A stretch of DNA of 64,000 nucleotides, taken from contig NC_134644.1 of NCBI RefSeq assembly GCF_030463565.1, positions 112,223,684-112,287,683 of the forward strand, read 5' to 3'. Shown piece by piece: positions 1 to 11,900 of this stretch. Made by a program: the position numbers and the translations under genes. Within the stretch, counting starts at the first letter, position 1, and every line of letters starts with the position of its first letter. The notes beneath the pieces are model-generated. The model had not been told where the DNA came from. It worked only from the letters and a program-made list of their open reading frames with translations, and did not search any database. The DNA is from Pelecanus crispus (Eukaryota; Chordata; Aves; Pelecaniformes; Pelecanidae).

Positions 1-1756
1 TAGTACATGCGTGCAAGTCTTCACAGAGCAAAAATATAATAAAAATCAATACTGCATGTGAGTTTTGCATACAATTCTATAATTTTATTCAAGATGGAAA
101 TGTTGGGAGACAGAGCTAGAAGGGTTTTTTTCGTAAGTATGTGATGGAGCTGTTTGGAAACAAGTTCATTTTGTGTTGCACAAAATTTTTACATTTCCAC
201 TTCAGTTGAAAATAAAAAAAATCTACTTTATAAAGAAATCTCAGGAGTCTCATAAATAGTTTTTTTTATTAATATTACATTTTAATGATTTTTATTTTTA
301 TACATTTTTAGATGTTTACATTTTTTCAGAGAAGTTTAATAAATTTTCAGTAACTTCAATGTTGGTGTTTTTCTGGTTTTATTCCTTTGCTTTGGGTTAC
401 TGACACTACCTTTTAAATCCAGTAATGCATTATTTAGGGCTTAAAAATGTAAATTCTTCTGGCCAATGATTCTACTGAATACATGAATCTTGAACTTGAT
501 TTGGCATTTCTATTTCTTCTCAATTTGAACAATTATGCCATTTAAATTGTCAGCCATTGTTATCAAACTAGTCTGCAACATAATGGTGATTTTTTAAAAT
601 TAAATCAGAACCACATTTCCTTGTTGTTTTATTGAAAAGTACACACATTATTGCAATTTTTAATTTTTTAAGCAGCTCTCTCTTTTTTTCTAAGCAGCAT
701 CTGTTGTTTCTTCTACTTTCCCTAATTTAAGACCGGCGTTCACGTGATTTTATTGAGATCTCAGAGGTTAACAGTAATTCCTGCTACCAAAGGCAACTGC
801 TTATTTTCAAGAAGCTAGCAGGTATCTGTTTTTTGTGTCTGTGGTTTTACAAAGCATGGATGATGCAGACAAGCCCCTTTTTGGTATTTGCAACCTGTCA
901 GAGATATGCCCTGCAATTGAGAGAACACGCTTTTCTCTGCAAAAAGCTGAAAATTTTGCTAACCTTGCTTCATTCCCTTGCGAATCCAGTGCAAGAAGTT
1001 ATCACAATAAATAGTTGTGACAGTTATTTATCACAAGCAAAAATATTTTATAAATGCTAAATTATGCATATGGTGCAATGTTCAAAGTACTTCACCCAAA
1101 TGTATCACTGCAATCAGTGCTGTAATCTGCAAGCAAGCTTTCTTTATGTTGGAATACTTGTTTAATATGCATTTTGTAGAAAACAAAATATTTCCAAATG
1201 TAGAATCTGATGTAATGGATTAGGCAGAGTCTTTTACCAACTCATGTGTGGTATTTTATTTAGTTGGATGTTGTGAGACTTTCAGGCATGTGGTGAAAAA
1301 AAAACCCAACCAAAAACCCACAACAATTTCACAATTGAAGTGATACCCTCAAAACTCAATAGCTGTTTCACAGCCAAGTTATGCTAGGAGAGAACTAGCC
1401 CAACTCTTGCATGGCTGAGATCATAAGCCATGAGGACGCGGAGTTGAGCCTAACTTCAAAGTGACAGGACAGACTGCGTTCATCCACACCCCTTAAAAGG
1501 ACACACTGACCAAAGACTACTGATTCACTTTATTTAGAGCAGGAAAGTTCTGGTTCAACGCAGTTTCTGACTTTATTGGTAAGAAGGAAAAACTGCAACC
1601 AAATTCCAATTTGTTTGTTGCTTCTTTCTGAAAATGAAGGAAAAGCTGGTTTAGGTGTGCCTTAAATATTGTTGGTCCATTGCTGACAAGGATAGGTAGA
1701 AACAGATTGTTTTTCTCACTGATTTGTGGATGATTTTAGTGCAATACTAAATTTTT
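1..1756. other. Upstream intergenic DNA, no gene recognised
   Basis: This is AT-rich DNA without a recognisable exon or transposon. Short open frames exist near 833-1223 but show no domain, no signal peptide and no splice context. From human synteny the 3' end of RTTN would be expected on this side of CD226, but nothing here could be recognised as RTTN coding sequence. Confidence 0.6.
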
Positions 1757-1895
1757 GAATTCAATATTCCTCTTCTAAACTTATTTTTGATGTTGGAAAC
1801 TGTAGATCGTGCAGGTGCAAAGGGTCCAAAAAAATCTAAGGAACAGTTTCCCAAGCTGTGGATTAATGAACAGCTGATGTCTTAATTTACACAAA
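1757..1895 (+). repeat. Left arm of 139-bp inverted repeat
   Basis: The reverse complement of this segment matches 3781-3919 base for base, with only two mismatches seen by eye and no gaps. Both arms end at a GAATTC on the outer side. Similarity stops abruptly at both ends of each arm. The arms are separated by 1,885 bp. No target-site duplication is visible outside the arms, and no transposase-like frame lies between them, so a DNA transposon origin is possible but unproven. Confidence 0.93.
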
Positions 1896-3780
1896 TTTTT
1901 GAAAAGAAGAAAGAGGGTCAAGAAAATCTGCTGTACTTCCTTTCACAATTAATGCTGGCCAAGTCATGTCTGCTTTCAAGAGCATCACTCTATAAGGGGA
2001 TTTCTGACTGTTGGTATCAAAGCTGATACTCTGTCTTCAGAAGCCTGAGGTTAACAGCCCCAAAACATGCATATTATATGACTGCTTTCTGTAAAGCAAT
2101 TTATAGCTAACTTACTGTTTTAAAATAAAATTTTAGCATTTTCTTTGACCTAATATTTGCCAAGATCAGCAGAAGAAGTAAGGAAAAAAAAATTCTAAAA
2201 GTTAAAAGACTCATAGGATATTTGGGGGGAAAAAATATTTTTTGTGTGTGCATAAAACAAATTTCTCAATCAGCCAGGCAGGATCAATTAAGTCACAGCA
2301 GGCAATTATTATGACCAATAAAGAGTAGATCTGAACCCACAAGCAATACGTATTCATACATGCTTTCTGTAAGGGCTTTTGCTTCTTACTGGCAGGTAAA
2401 ACTTGTTTTCTTTTCCTTCTTTTTCCATAGGAAAAGTGCTTCTATTAACATGCAGTGTAGTGTGGCACAAGAAACACCTCTAGCAAGTTGAATGTTTGAA
2501 GCATTTGAAGCCATCAGAATACAGGCTGGCAATTCCCAGTGCTTTGTGTAGGTAATACAAGATTTTGTTCACTAAAATAAGTAATTTACATGTCTTGCAA
2601 TTTTTCACTGGTGTTCCCTATCTTTCTTTAAAAAGCCAGTTTTAGAAATGCTTCCTAATTGGGAATATTTTCAGAAGACTGACCTGGAGTTGAAATTCAT
2701 GTGAGATCATCAGCAACAAGGAATGCCTTTTCAAACCAAATATTTTCTATCCTCACTCCTTCAATAACCCTACACAACAGTGCAGAGCTTCACAGAGGCA
2801 GAGCAGAACGGGAGAGCGAGGGGATGTCCGCACTGCCTGTGGCCCAGTGTCTTACACATACAGGGAGTTAAAGGATTGCCTGTGTCCTTGCGTTAGAACC
2901 ATGAGTAATGAATGTGTGTTATTAAAAACTTGCTAGCAAATTCAGATGCAGTCTGCTAACCGAGTTTAACAAGAGGATAATGTCTCCTCAGTTTAATTTC
3001 CTGTGGTAGGTCTACATCACCAGCTGCTACTGACTTCAGAGACCAGTTAGCGTGGCTGAGTGCCAATCGTTAAACCAAACAATAAACCAAAACAATATTG
3101 AGAGGAAGAAAAAAAAAAAAAAAAGAAAATTAACAAAAAAACCTCTTCAAAGGCTCTTTTGGGAGAATACAATTGTCAGCATCTAGGTGTGTTGAGAAAG
3201 ATGCACTCTCAACTGAGGCAAGGGCAACCAACATGCTAACGTCAGAATAGCAGTACTCATCACATAAATCCAAATTCAGGGTGGTGTAGGAAAGCTCAGA
3301 GTGCTTCCCCTTCAAAACTGAATTTCACTAAATCAGGAAGGGGAAAATTGTCTTTCATCTTGGTTATCATTCCAGGACTTTCTGTAGTTGAGGATTTGCA
3401 GAGTGCCATTTTCCCATCGCTGTGGCAGCTGGAGCATGTTTCACTCCTCCTCCTCAGCCAGAGTTTTTCTTGCCCCTTTTTTCCAGAAAGGTGTCTTCCA
3501 GAGTTCAATAACAACACTTGAATTAAAACTTTGAGTTGCTTCCAATTAAAGCTACTTTATCTGAATTTCAGAGCCTTCCTGAACCTGGAATTTGGTGAGT
3601 TCCAAGACAATGCACAAGCTTTAGTTTCTTTGTGATTAGATTCTCTGGAGTTTGAAAATTTTTCATAAATGACAAATAACCCTGAAGTTTCAAGGGCTAG
3701 CACAAGCTTCTCCTGTAGGTAGAAACAGTGTCACTGGAATTAGCAATTTTTCTGAAACTTTTGGACTGATTTTTAATCTG
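1896..3780. other. Spacer between inverted-repeat arms
   Basis: This is 1.9 kb of mixed-composition DNA with an A-rich run near 3108-3124. No transposase, splice-bounded exon or RNA gene was recognised. Minus-strand frames at 3130-3517 look like chance. If the arms are terminal inverted repeats of a transposon, this would be its interior, but nothing in the sequence demands it. Confidence 0.5.
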
Positions 3781-3919
3781 TTTGTGTAAATTAAGACATC
3801 AGCTGTTCATTAATCCACAGCTTGGGAAACTGTTCCTTAGACTTTTTTGGACCCTTTGCACCTGCACGATCTACAGTTTCCAGCATCAAAAATAAGTTTA
3901 GAAGAGGAATATTGAATTC
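3781..3919 (-). repeat. Right arm of 139-bp inverted repeat
   Basis: This is the reverse-complement partner of 1757-1895, same length, about 98-99% identical by eye. It ends about 120 bp before the GC-rich patch taken as the likely CD226 promoter. High identity means either a recent duplication or arms kept alike by gene conversion. Confidence 0.93.
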
Positions 3920-4039
3920 ACCTGCCTGCTGGTTTCTGACCTAATAAAAATGCTACACTTGAGTGAAAAACCTTGTGTTGTCTGAAATTACTGTGCAATA
4001 ACTAAAGGTTTGCGAAGCATCCCTACAAAGAGGTGTATC

Positions 4040-4240
4040 AATACAGGAGAAGGAGTGGAGCCATTTGGCAGGAGGTTACCAGGAGCTGGAGCGGCCAGCG
4101 GGGAGGGCTCTGAGGTTTCCGGGTGCTGCGAAGGCTGCAGCTGCCTCTGCGGCTCAGGGCTCGCCCCCTCTCCTTGTCTGCACCCTGTGCTTGGGGGGTA
4201 CGTCAGCAACCAAACAGCGGCCAAAGTAACAAGAATTGAA
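4040..4240 (+). promoter_or_regulatory. GC/CpG-rich patch, candidate CD226 promoter and 5' UTR
   Basis: About 200 bp stand out as GC-rich with repeated CpGs in otherwise AT-rich DNA. A CRE-like TACGTCA lies at 4199-4205. No TATA box is obvious. The patch ends just before the ATG at 4249 that opens a signal-peptide-like frame. Assignment as promoter is inference from composition and position; a transcription start cannot be read from the sequence. Confidence 0.45.
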
Positions 4241-4248
4241 AGGGAGTG

Positions 4249-4318
4249 ATGATGCTTAGCGTAAAACTAATGATGGTTTCCGAAAAACTTGCCTTACTAT
4301 TTTTGGCATTTAACATTT
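4249..4318 (+). CDS. CD226: CD226 candidate first coding exon (signal peptide)
   Basis: From the ATG at 4249 (G at -3) the frame encodes 23 residues: a short start containing lysines, then a hydrophobic stretch LALLFLAFNI, as expected of a cleavable signal peptide. A GT at 4319-4320 (GTAGGG) leaves one base over, the phase needed by the acceptor at 15220; the split codon becomes Ser. The donor is weak: only +1 to +3 and +5 fit the consensus, and the exon side is TTT. A second in-frame ATG follows at 4252 and further ATGs downstream, so the exact start is uncertain. The call rests on phase, hydrophobicity and the CpG-rich patch just upstream; no other in-phase candidate of similar quality was seen between 4.3 and 15.2 kb. 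Confidence 0.45.
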
Positions 4319-6268
4319 GTAGGGGAAATACTATTTCTGCTCACTTTGGGCGTTTGTTGACAGTAATTTACTGTTGTATTTTTTCCATTTATTGCATTTA
4401 TCCTACACCAACAAGGAAGAAAAAAAAAAAAACAATTTGAATAAAGCAACTATTTTTATATAGTTTTAAATGGCAAAATGACTGAGGCCAGTCAGAAAAA
4501 TGCCATTGAATATTATTTTTAAATCTGACTTTTGAAGTGACAGGGAGTTTGCATCCTGTAAGAATAAAAATGAGAAAAAATCGTAGCACAGCAATGGATT
4601 GTGGGGGTTTGTATTCCATCTGTATTAGTAAAAATCTGTATGTGGCTAAATATGCAGTTTAACATTGTGGGTTTTATCCAGTATGCTTTTAAAAATATTT
4701 CATGACAAAACAATGAACATGGAAAAAAAATAGTTATGGGTGTAACAACAACTGATTTTAAAAAGCCATAGACTATAAGAATCAATAGAAAATTCTAACT
4801 TTAGGTGATGTTGGACTGGGTCCCAGCAGAGAAAACATTATTGTATGGAAAAATTCACTAGGGAATGTAGCAGGAATTGAGGTCAAAATGTAATCACCCG
4901 GAATGTAGCTCTTCAGGGTGGATTATTTTATTCTCCCTCTGAACTGAAACATCTCATAATGGTAATAAATCTCCTTATCCCATGCTGGGAGTGTATTTGC
5001 AGTAATGTATCAGAAGAAAGATCCTTAACAGCCTACACACTTTTTCATATGACTCTCTAAAGTATTCTGTGCTTTCTCCCCAACATGCTGGTATAATTTT
5101 ATTTTCAGTTAGAGATAAAATGGCCAGCTAGAAACAGTGGTAGGTGGCACGTGCTAAACCAAAGGTTTGAAATCTAACTGAAACTGTACATTTAAAAAAA
5201 AAAAAACAGAGAGAGGAGAGAGAAAAAGAAATAGCATAACAGGTAAAATAGCCTGATATTGCAGTACATAAGTTCAAAAGACCACAGCTATAAATACTTA
5301 TGAAAACAGCAGCCATCTGTGCCATCATAGTTTGTTTGAATTTCATTTGTTTGATGTTTATTTTCCTTTTTCTTTTTCTCTTTTTTTCTTTGTGTTTAAT
5401 AATGACCTACTTAAGGTGTTCTCCATTGCTGCAGTTCTAGAAACTTTTGTTGAACCTTACTCTATGAATGGCAATCAAAGCACTTCACAGTCAACAGATT
5501 TTGTGCCAACCACATTGATGTTGGATCTTTTTATACAAACATAATTACAGTACTTTAAGGTACGGGGGTTTTATACCAGTGTAACAATATTATTAGTGAC
5601 TCTCTTACATACTACATAGAATTGACTTCCGTGTGTATATTCACCTTCTCATATGTGAATGAAATGGTAACTGATGAAATAAAGAGAATTTTGTGTTGGT
5701 ACAAATGCACCTGTCCAAGGACGATGACATCGCTCTAACCATGGCAGTGTAAAGGTACAATTTTCATGCACAGCAAAGCCCTTGATCTTTTCCATGGAAA
5801 ATAAAGAGAATATACGATGATCTACTTTGGCAGTTCTATATTTCTTCTGTTTAAAATGTCCCCATTCTGCCAGTCTCTTACACTCTAATAGTAGTTCTTT
5901 TTGGGGTTAGTTAGAATTTCTCTATCTTTTCTTCCAATTTCACAGGTAGAATGGTCTATTTTAGAATTACAGATAATCTGATGCTGACCAGCAGAGAGTG
6001 AGATGGTGCTCAAGCCCACCACCAACTTCTGTCCCAGACAAACTGCAAGCAGCTCACCCTTCTGTGAAGCCAGGCTGGTGGCTTCATGGGGCAATGAGTA
6101 GAGTTTTGTCCTTCTTTTCTCTCTTGCAATCAGTGCATGTTATTGCTACATTCAAAAGGAGTTAATATCTTCGTACAGAAGTCCCCCTACAGAGAAGTAA
6201 AATCTATGTTTTGGTGAAGTCACTGGAAATGCCTTACTTGGTAGCTAAGAATGTTAATGATAACTTTT

Positions 6269-6327
6269 GTTTAATTTAATTTAATTTAATTTAATTTCAT
6301 TTCATTTCATTTCATTTCATTTCATTT
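6269..6327 (+). repeat. Pentanucleotide microsatellite (TTTAA)n then (TTTCA)n
   Basis: About six units of TTTAA grade into about six units of TTTCA. A single base change that then spread through half the array would explain the two blocks. Confidence 0.95.
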
Positions 6328-6500
6328 CCCAGGTTATTCACTGGGTATATCAGTACACCAAAGATGACAGCCTTTTTGAAATGCAGCACAAGGTCATATA
6401 AGTGTCAGAAATTTCTGTTAGGAGAAGCAATTAACACTGACAAAATCTTTTCAGAAAAGCAAACTGAGGACTGTTTAAGATGTTTTTGATGCTACCTGTC

Positions 6501-7022
6501 TGTCCTGGTTTCAGCTGGGGTAGAGTTAAATTTTTTCCTAGTAGCTGGCATAGTGCTGTGTTTTGGATTTCGTAGGAGAAGAATGTTGATAACACACTGA
6601 TGGTTTAGTTGTTGCTAAGTACTGCTTATGCTAGTCAAGGACTTTTCAGCTTCCCATGCTCTGCCAGGTGCACAAGAAACTGGGAGGGGGCACAGCCAGG
6701 ACAGCTGACCCAAACTGTCCAAAGGGCTATTCCATACCATATGATGTCATGTTCAGTATATAAAGTGATTACTGCTTGGGAATGGTCTGGGTGTTGTTTG
6801 GCAGGTGGTGAGCAATTGCATTGTGCATCACTTATTTTGGGTTTTCTTGGTGGTTTTTTTTTTTTTTTAAACCTTCCTTTTCTGTCCTATTAAACTGTCT
6901 TTATCTCAACTCACCAATTTTACCTTTTTCTCCTGTTCTCTCCCCATCCCTCTGTGGGGGTGGGCGGGGAGTGAGCGAATGGCTGTGTTGTGTTCAGTTG
7001 CCTACCGGCTTAAACCACAACA
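6501..7022 (+). mobile_element. Solo LTR of an avian endogenous retrovirus
   Basis: The element runs from TGTCCTGG to CCACAACA, the TG...CA ends of an LTR, and is flanked on both sides by the 5-bp duplication CTGTC (6496-6500 and 7023-7027). It has a TATA box TATATAAA at 6757-6764, the phrase GAGCAATTGCATTGTGCATCAC, a T-rich tract and an ATTAAA poly(A) signal at 6889-6894. No gag, pol or env sequence follows, so it is a solo LTR left by recombination between two LTRs. A 5-bp duplication fits ERVL-type (class III) and some class I elements; the family name is not assigned. It lies in the same orientation as CD226, inside intron 1. Confidence 0.88.
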
Positions 7023-8439
7023 CTGTCCTATACAAAGAATGGTTAATGTCAGAGTGACAGGAAATCTGTATCTTTGTTCTCAGAAGTATTTCTTTACGGG
7101 CAGAGAAGAAACACTTTCCTATAGATCACACACATAATTAAAAAAAAAAAAAAATCTGTCAGAGACCAGTACCTCTTGTTATGAACACATTAATGAAACA
7201 AAAGACCAATGCAGTCACAATAGTTCAATTAAAAAAAAAAAAAAAGCCTCATAAAATAACTTGAGATGATTCTGTAATGGGTGCTCTGACGCCCTATAGA
7301 TGTAATTAAACCTTCAGGTTCTTAGAAATCCATGAACACGGTTACAGGCTAAATTTTGGAAAATAAAGAAAAATCTCTGACATTCCTTCTCAATCTGAAG
7401 AGACTAATTGAGAATATGACTCACCGCTGCTTTATGTCATTACAAATATCATTGATTTCTTTGGAACTACATTAACTTAAAACAGATGTAATATGTTGTA
7501 GTGAATCAGGCAGGAGTTTATGGTACAATTATGCTATTTCTACTAAAACAAATGATTGCAGCAGATATTCCTTGGTTCCATTAATTTACCATTGACTGTG
7601 ATACCTTTCTTGAAAAAGCTCTACTGGATTTTGGGCTGTGCCTAAGCAAACGAACTTCTGTAAAGCAACGAACGGCATGCTCAAGAACCATCTGTTCTAG
7701 ATTTTAGTAGGAAAGGGTTTTTTACCTGGGGAATTTTTATGTGTCAGTATATCGGGGTGTAGAGTTAAAAAACAAAACAAAAAGCTTCAAAACCAATAGA
7801 TTACCTTAATTCATTACAATAGAACATAAGTTTAATTTTTCTTTAGGTTTTGTTGATTCTTCTATTTCATCACATATGTAAAGATTTGGTAGGAGGTAAC
7901 TGTTTCTACATAGTTTCTTTGTCCTTCTTGATCCCCTTGTCCAAGGTCATTTTTTCCCCCCTAGAGTGGGGAGAGCTTAGTCCATTATTTGTTCAAAAGT
8001 TTATTAGCAAATACTTTTTTGTTTCCTATTTTGAAAATTTTAAGCAGTGCATTTGTAGGGGAAGAGGTTGTTTGTTCTGAAGTACGCTGCTTTCAAGGGG
8101 CCATTTGAAAGGTTGGGTTGGTACCTCTTAGGATATTTAAAACAAATCAAAGTTCAAAAAGAGGAAAAGAAAAGAAGTGACCATGCATTTGTGCCAAGGT
8201 AGTTATCCGGAAATCTGAATACAACCCTTTCTGTGTACAGGACCACTAAGTCAGCAGGACCTTTGAGTAGGAACTACCGCTGCTTTCCCTCACACCACCG
8301 TACCAAGGTACGACCTGGGTGTCCTTGGCTGCATTTCTTTAGAACACAAGTAGTGAACCAGAGCGGGGTAGCTCTTTAACAAGACAGGTCTCAAATCTGA
8401 TAGGTGTGACAGACGAAATAAGAGAGTTTGAAAACAAGT

Positions 8440-8740
8440 TTTCCCCCGAACCCTGTGTCCTCACAGGAGCAGGTCTCTCCCCTGGTTCTGCTGCAAAGCC
8501 TCCCCACTCCATCTGGGTGAGCAGCCCTCCGCAGCCACCGCCGAGCCTGTAAGGCAGCCTGACGCTGACTCTGTGGGTCTTGTCTGCTTTGGGATCCCGT
8601 CTCATCTGCTCCCGACTCCTCCAACCAGCGCCCGTGTGCCGAGTGCATGGCCTCCTGCCCCATCTCCATCTCAACATCTGACTGTACTGAGCTCATCTCA
8701 GCCAGCACCACCAGCAGCTTCCATCTCTGTTGCACGATGA
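8440..8740. other. GC-rich island in intron 1, function unknown
   Basis: About 300 bp are clearly richer in G, C and CpG than the flanks and carry two overlapping open minus-strand frames (112 and 130 codons). No protein domain, repeat family or signal peptide was recognised. The open frames are probably a by-product of few stop codons in GC-rich DNA. It could be an old GC-rich transposon, an exon of an unannotated transcript or a regulatory island. Confidence 0.4.
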
Positions 8741-8872
8741 CACCCCACACCCCTTTTTTTTGATTTTTAAACAGAAAAAACAATAGGCAGAACTCATCAA
8801 ATTGGAAATAGCTAACAAAGCAAACAGTGATCTGATTTTCTGCTTTTACACATCATCACCCCAAGGATATTT

Positions 8873-8955
8873 GGGTTTGGTGTTTGGCATGGTTTCCTTT
8901 GGTTTTGGTTTTCTCTGGTTTTTTTGGTTTTGTTTAGTTTTGTTTTGTTTAGGGA
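8873..8955 (+). repeat. GGTTT/GTTTT-rich low-complexity tract
   Basis: This is a degenerate run of GGTTTT and GTTTT units containing almost only G and T. No gene is implied. Confidence 0.8.
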
Positions 8956-11900
8956 GGGATTTTAGATAGTATTTGCTGCTTGAGTTGATCTTGTAGGAAA
9001 GAGATGTGCATTACTGGAAAATTATAAACTGTCACTTTGCTGTTTACCAAGATTTTTCCCAATAAAGGGTCACAAAAAGGGCTTAAGAAAAAGAAGGTGC
9101 GTGAGATAACATTCTTAGCTAGAAAGGCAGGCTGTGTCACATCCTGGAGAAAAAGGTTAAAGGTGCCATATGCAAAAGATGTATTGTTTGATTTCTTCAG
9201 CTTTCTCCCTGGATTTTGAAGGCCATTTTTAGTCATAAGCTTCTTTGCCATATAAAAGTTACAGATCTTTCTTGGAGACACGCCTGAGCTGGCAACATCC
9301 TATAATTAAGGATAGCCTCAACCTTAAGTGAACTGCCTCTGCAGGAAGTTTTCATATCCAGGCTGTATTTGAGGGTATTGTTTAGGAAACAGCTCTGTAA
9401 GCTTCTGCCAGCAAAAGAAAAAATCCAGCAACATTCATTTCCTTAAACTGACTTTTAACAGGTTTTTTTTTTTAGGAACATGATGGACCTAAAAAGTAGA
9501 GTTGAACTAAGAAAAGGATAATTCAGGAAAAATAATAGGTGTATGAGGATGGCTGTGCTCTGAAACGGAAATGTCCATTTTCTGTCCCAATAACGGGTTT
9601 GTGTGAGAAACTTGAAGCTTTTCTGCTTTCATTTTTCTTTCATTAAAATGAAACTTTCAGGTTTCTGCAAATAATAGCACTTTCTGGAAACTAATAAAAT
9701 AAGAGACTTCTACAGGAGAAGAACAACTAAACTGAAAGAAACGTAGTCAACTACACAGTATTAGTACATTAAATTCTTAGAGACTCAAATATAATTTACT
9801 ACTTTCCTTTGTGAATTAGTTTCTTTCACGTCTGTCAAACATCATCTTCTGTGTTAGTACTGGATGAAAATGCATAGACTAATTATCAAGAAAATGTGAA
9901 CAGAAGTCTAGTACTACCTTCCTATTATAAAAGTAGAAGAATTTATAAAATATTTTTAAGGACATTTTTGATACCTTATTGAGCTAATCAGTGGCAAACG
10001 TTTACAGTAGAGATCACCAAACAGAAAAGGTTTAGATAAAAGAAAAAGGCATGGTGATAGCTTTTATTATTAAGAAATCATGTAAATAAAAATATAATTA
10101 ATTGGATATTTTCTTGGGATTATTTGTTGAGGTTTTCTCTCTCTTTTTTAAGTAGATAAACTTGACTTTTTAAATTTTCTTCATAATTATCTTCAGTTCA
10201 CTTTTTCATCATATTTTCTACTTTTGTTTTATTCAAATGGACAGAGGAGTACTTCTAATGGCTGCTTTAAGGATTTCCCCCTCACACGCAGACATGCGAA
10301 CTTCACTAAAGTTGAGCGCGTCTTCACGGGCAGACTCTCCTGCTATGAGCACATCAAAGGAACATTACTTACACAGTGAACTTAAAAAAATACCATGAAC
10401 CTTCTTATCTCCTAGCACACACCTTTGGCTTGAGAGTCATCAGTAGTAGAGCTTTCATAGTTCAAAATTTGTTCAGCAGTGGTGTTTTTCCCACTGCCTT
10501 AAGCAGACCTTGATACTATTAGTACATCTAACCATTAGCTTATTCTGTCACTAAAGATAGCTTTTCTGTATTCAGATGGCATCCATTACTCATGAATAAT
10601 CTCCCTGAAAAAAAATGCAAAAACACTCTTCCCGAATCTTGACATTTAGTGTTATCTAGCCTTCATATTACGGCTGTGGGTTTTATCACCAACAGTCTTC
10701 AGCTTCCTGACCCATTTAGGTGTTCAGTGTTATGTTAGGATGAATAACCTGTTTGTGGTTCAGTTCCAAAAAGTGTAAATAATTTTCCATTTCCAGAAAT
10801 GTAGAAACATAATCTTTTACCTAAAGATGCCTGAATATATATGCTCTTGCAAAGACTGACTTTTTGGGGTTGAAGCATTTCAATATATAGCATAGAACTA
10901 TAATTTATATAACATAACCTCTTGGAGGCCAGTATGTTTAACAATGAAAAATTATTGAGAACTTGAGTATGTAGATTAGATTTTCTTTACTTTTCTACGT
11001 TTGGGAAAGCTTTTTAGATTCAACTTTTCTTTCTTCTCTGAATCTTCTTTACCAATATGCCCCCAAAATGTGACTGCATTTATTTCACAACTCTTTTGTT
11101 TCTTTTTGGAGGAATATCTGTTGTTAACTTAACTTCTTCTCTGAGGTTAATGACTACATACTGAAGAATCCTATCCATTATGTTACTGAATCAGGCATGC
11201 CTATAGATTAATCCAATTGGGGTGGCTTTATTTGTTCAATTAGATTAGATGCAGAATAGGAAAAAGCAAATTGAATTATTGTGCCTTTATCCAGCCATCC
11301 TGCTTAAAGAAACATAGAATGCTGAATGGAAAAAGAGCTTATTTCCTTGATGGTAGCGCACTGGCAACAGGGCGACCCTCATCCATAGAGAAATAGGGAG
11401 TTGTATCACTTGTGTACTGAATTCTTGTCTGGGTTGGTTAACCTGGCTTCTACAGGGTTAGAGCTAATCTACAGGGATGCTCACACCAAGTGTGGAATAT
11501 GCTCAAACCTCCCTCCTTCTAGCTCATTTGTTTTGTTATCTTCACTGGAGATTCACTTAAACGAAAGAACCTTTTTGCCCTGATCATTTTCAAATTGGTC
11601 ATATTTGTAGGTAAAGAAGCGGTCTCCTTTTTAGCTATCTCCTGCTTCACTGTACTGCCACAGTCAAGGCCTTTTTTCTGGTGGTAGCAGCAGTCTGCAA
11701 GTATATTTGCCACTCTTTCTGCACTATTGCTACAGGCCTATCTATTAAATCTTAAATACTAATGAATCATTAAAAAGGGTATTAACATACTGTGCTGGCA
11801 CTATATGTATGTCTTATTCTTCACAGTTTTATAGCAATTTCCATTAAAAAACCTCATTACGGAGATTATTGCGACATGCTTTGAAACAGCAGCATTCATT

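Noticed and set aside
1-1230. The last exon of RTTN, expected here from human synteny
   Set aside because: No frame could be recognised as RTTN, and the short frames near 833-1223 have no supporting features.
4010-4249. Overlapping frames on both strands in the GC-rich patch as small proteins
   Set aside because: GC-rich DNA has few stops; the patch is better explained as promoter/5' UTR, and neither frame has a domain.
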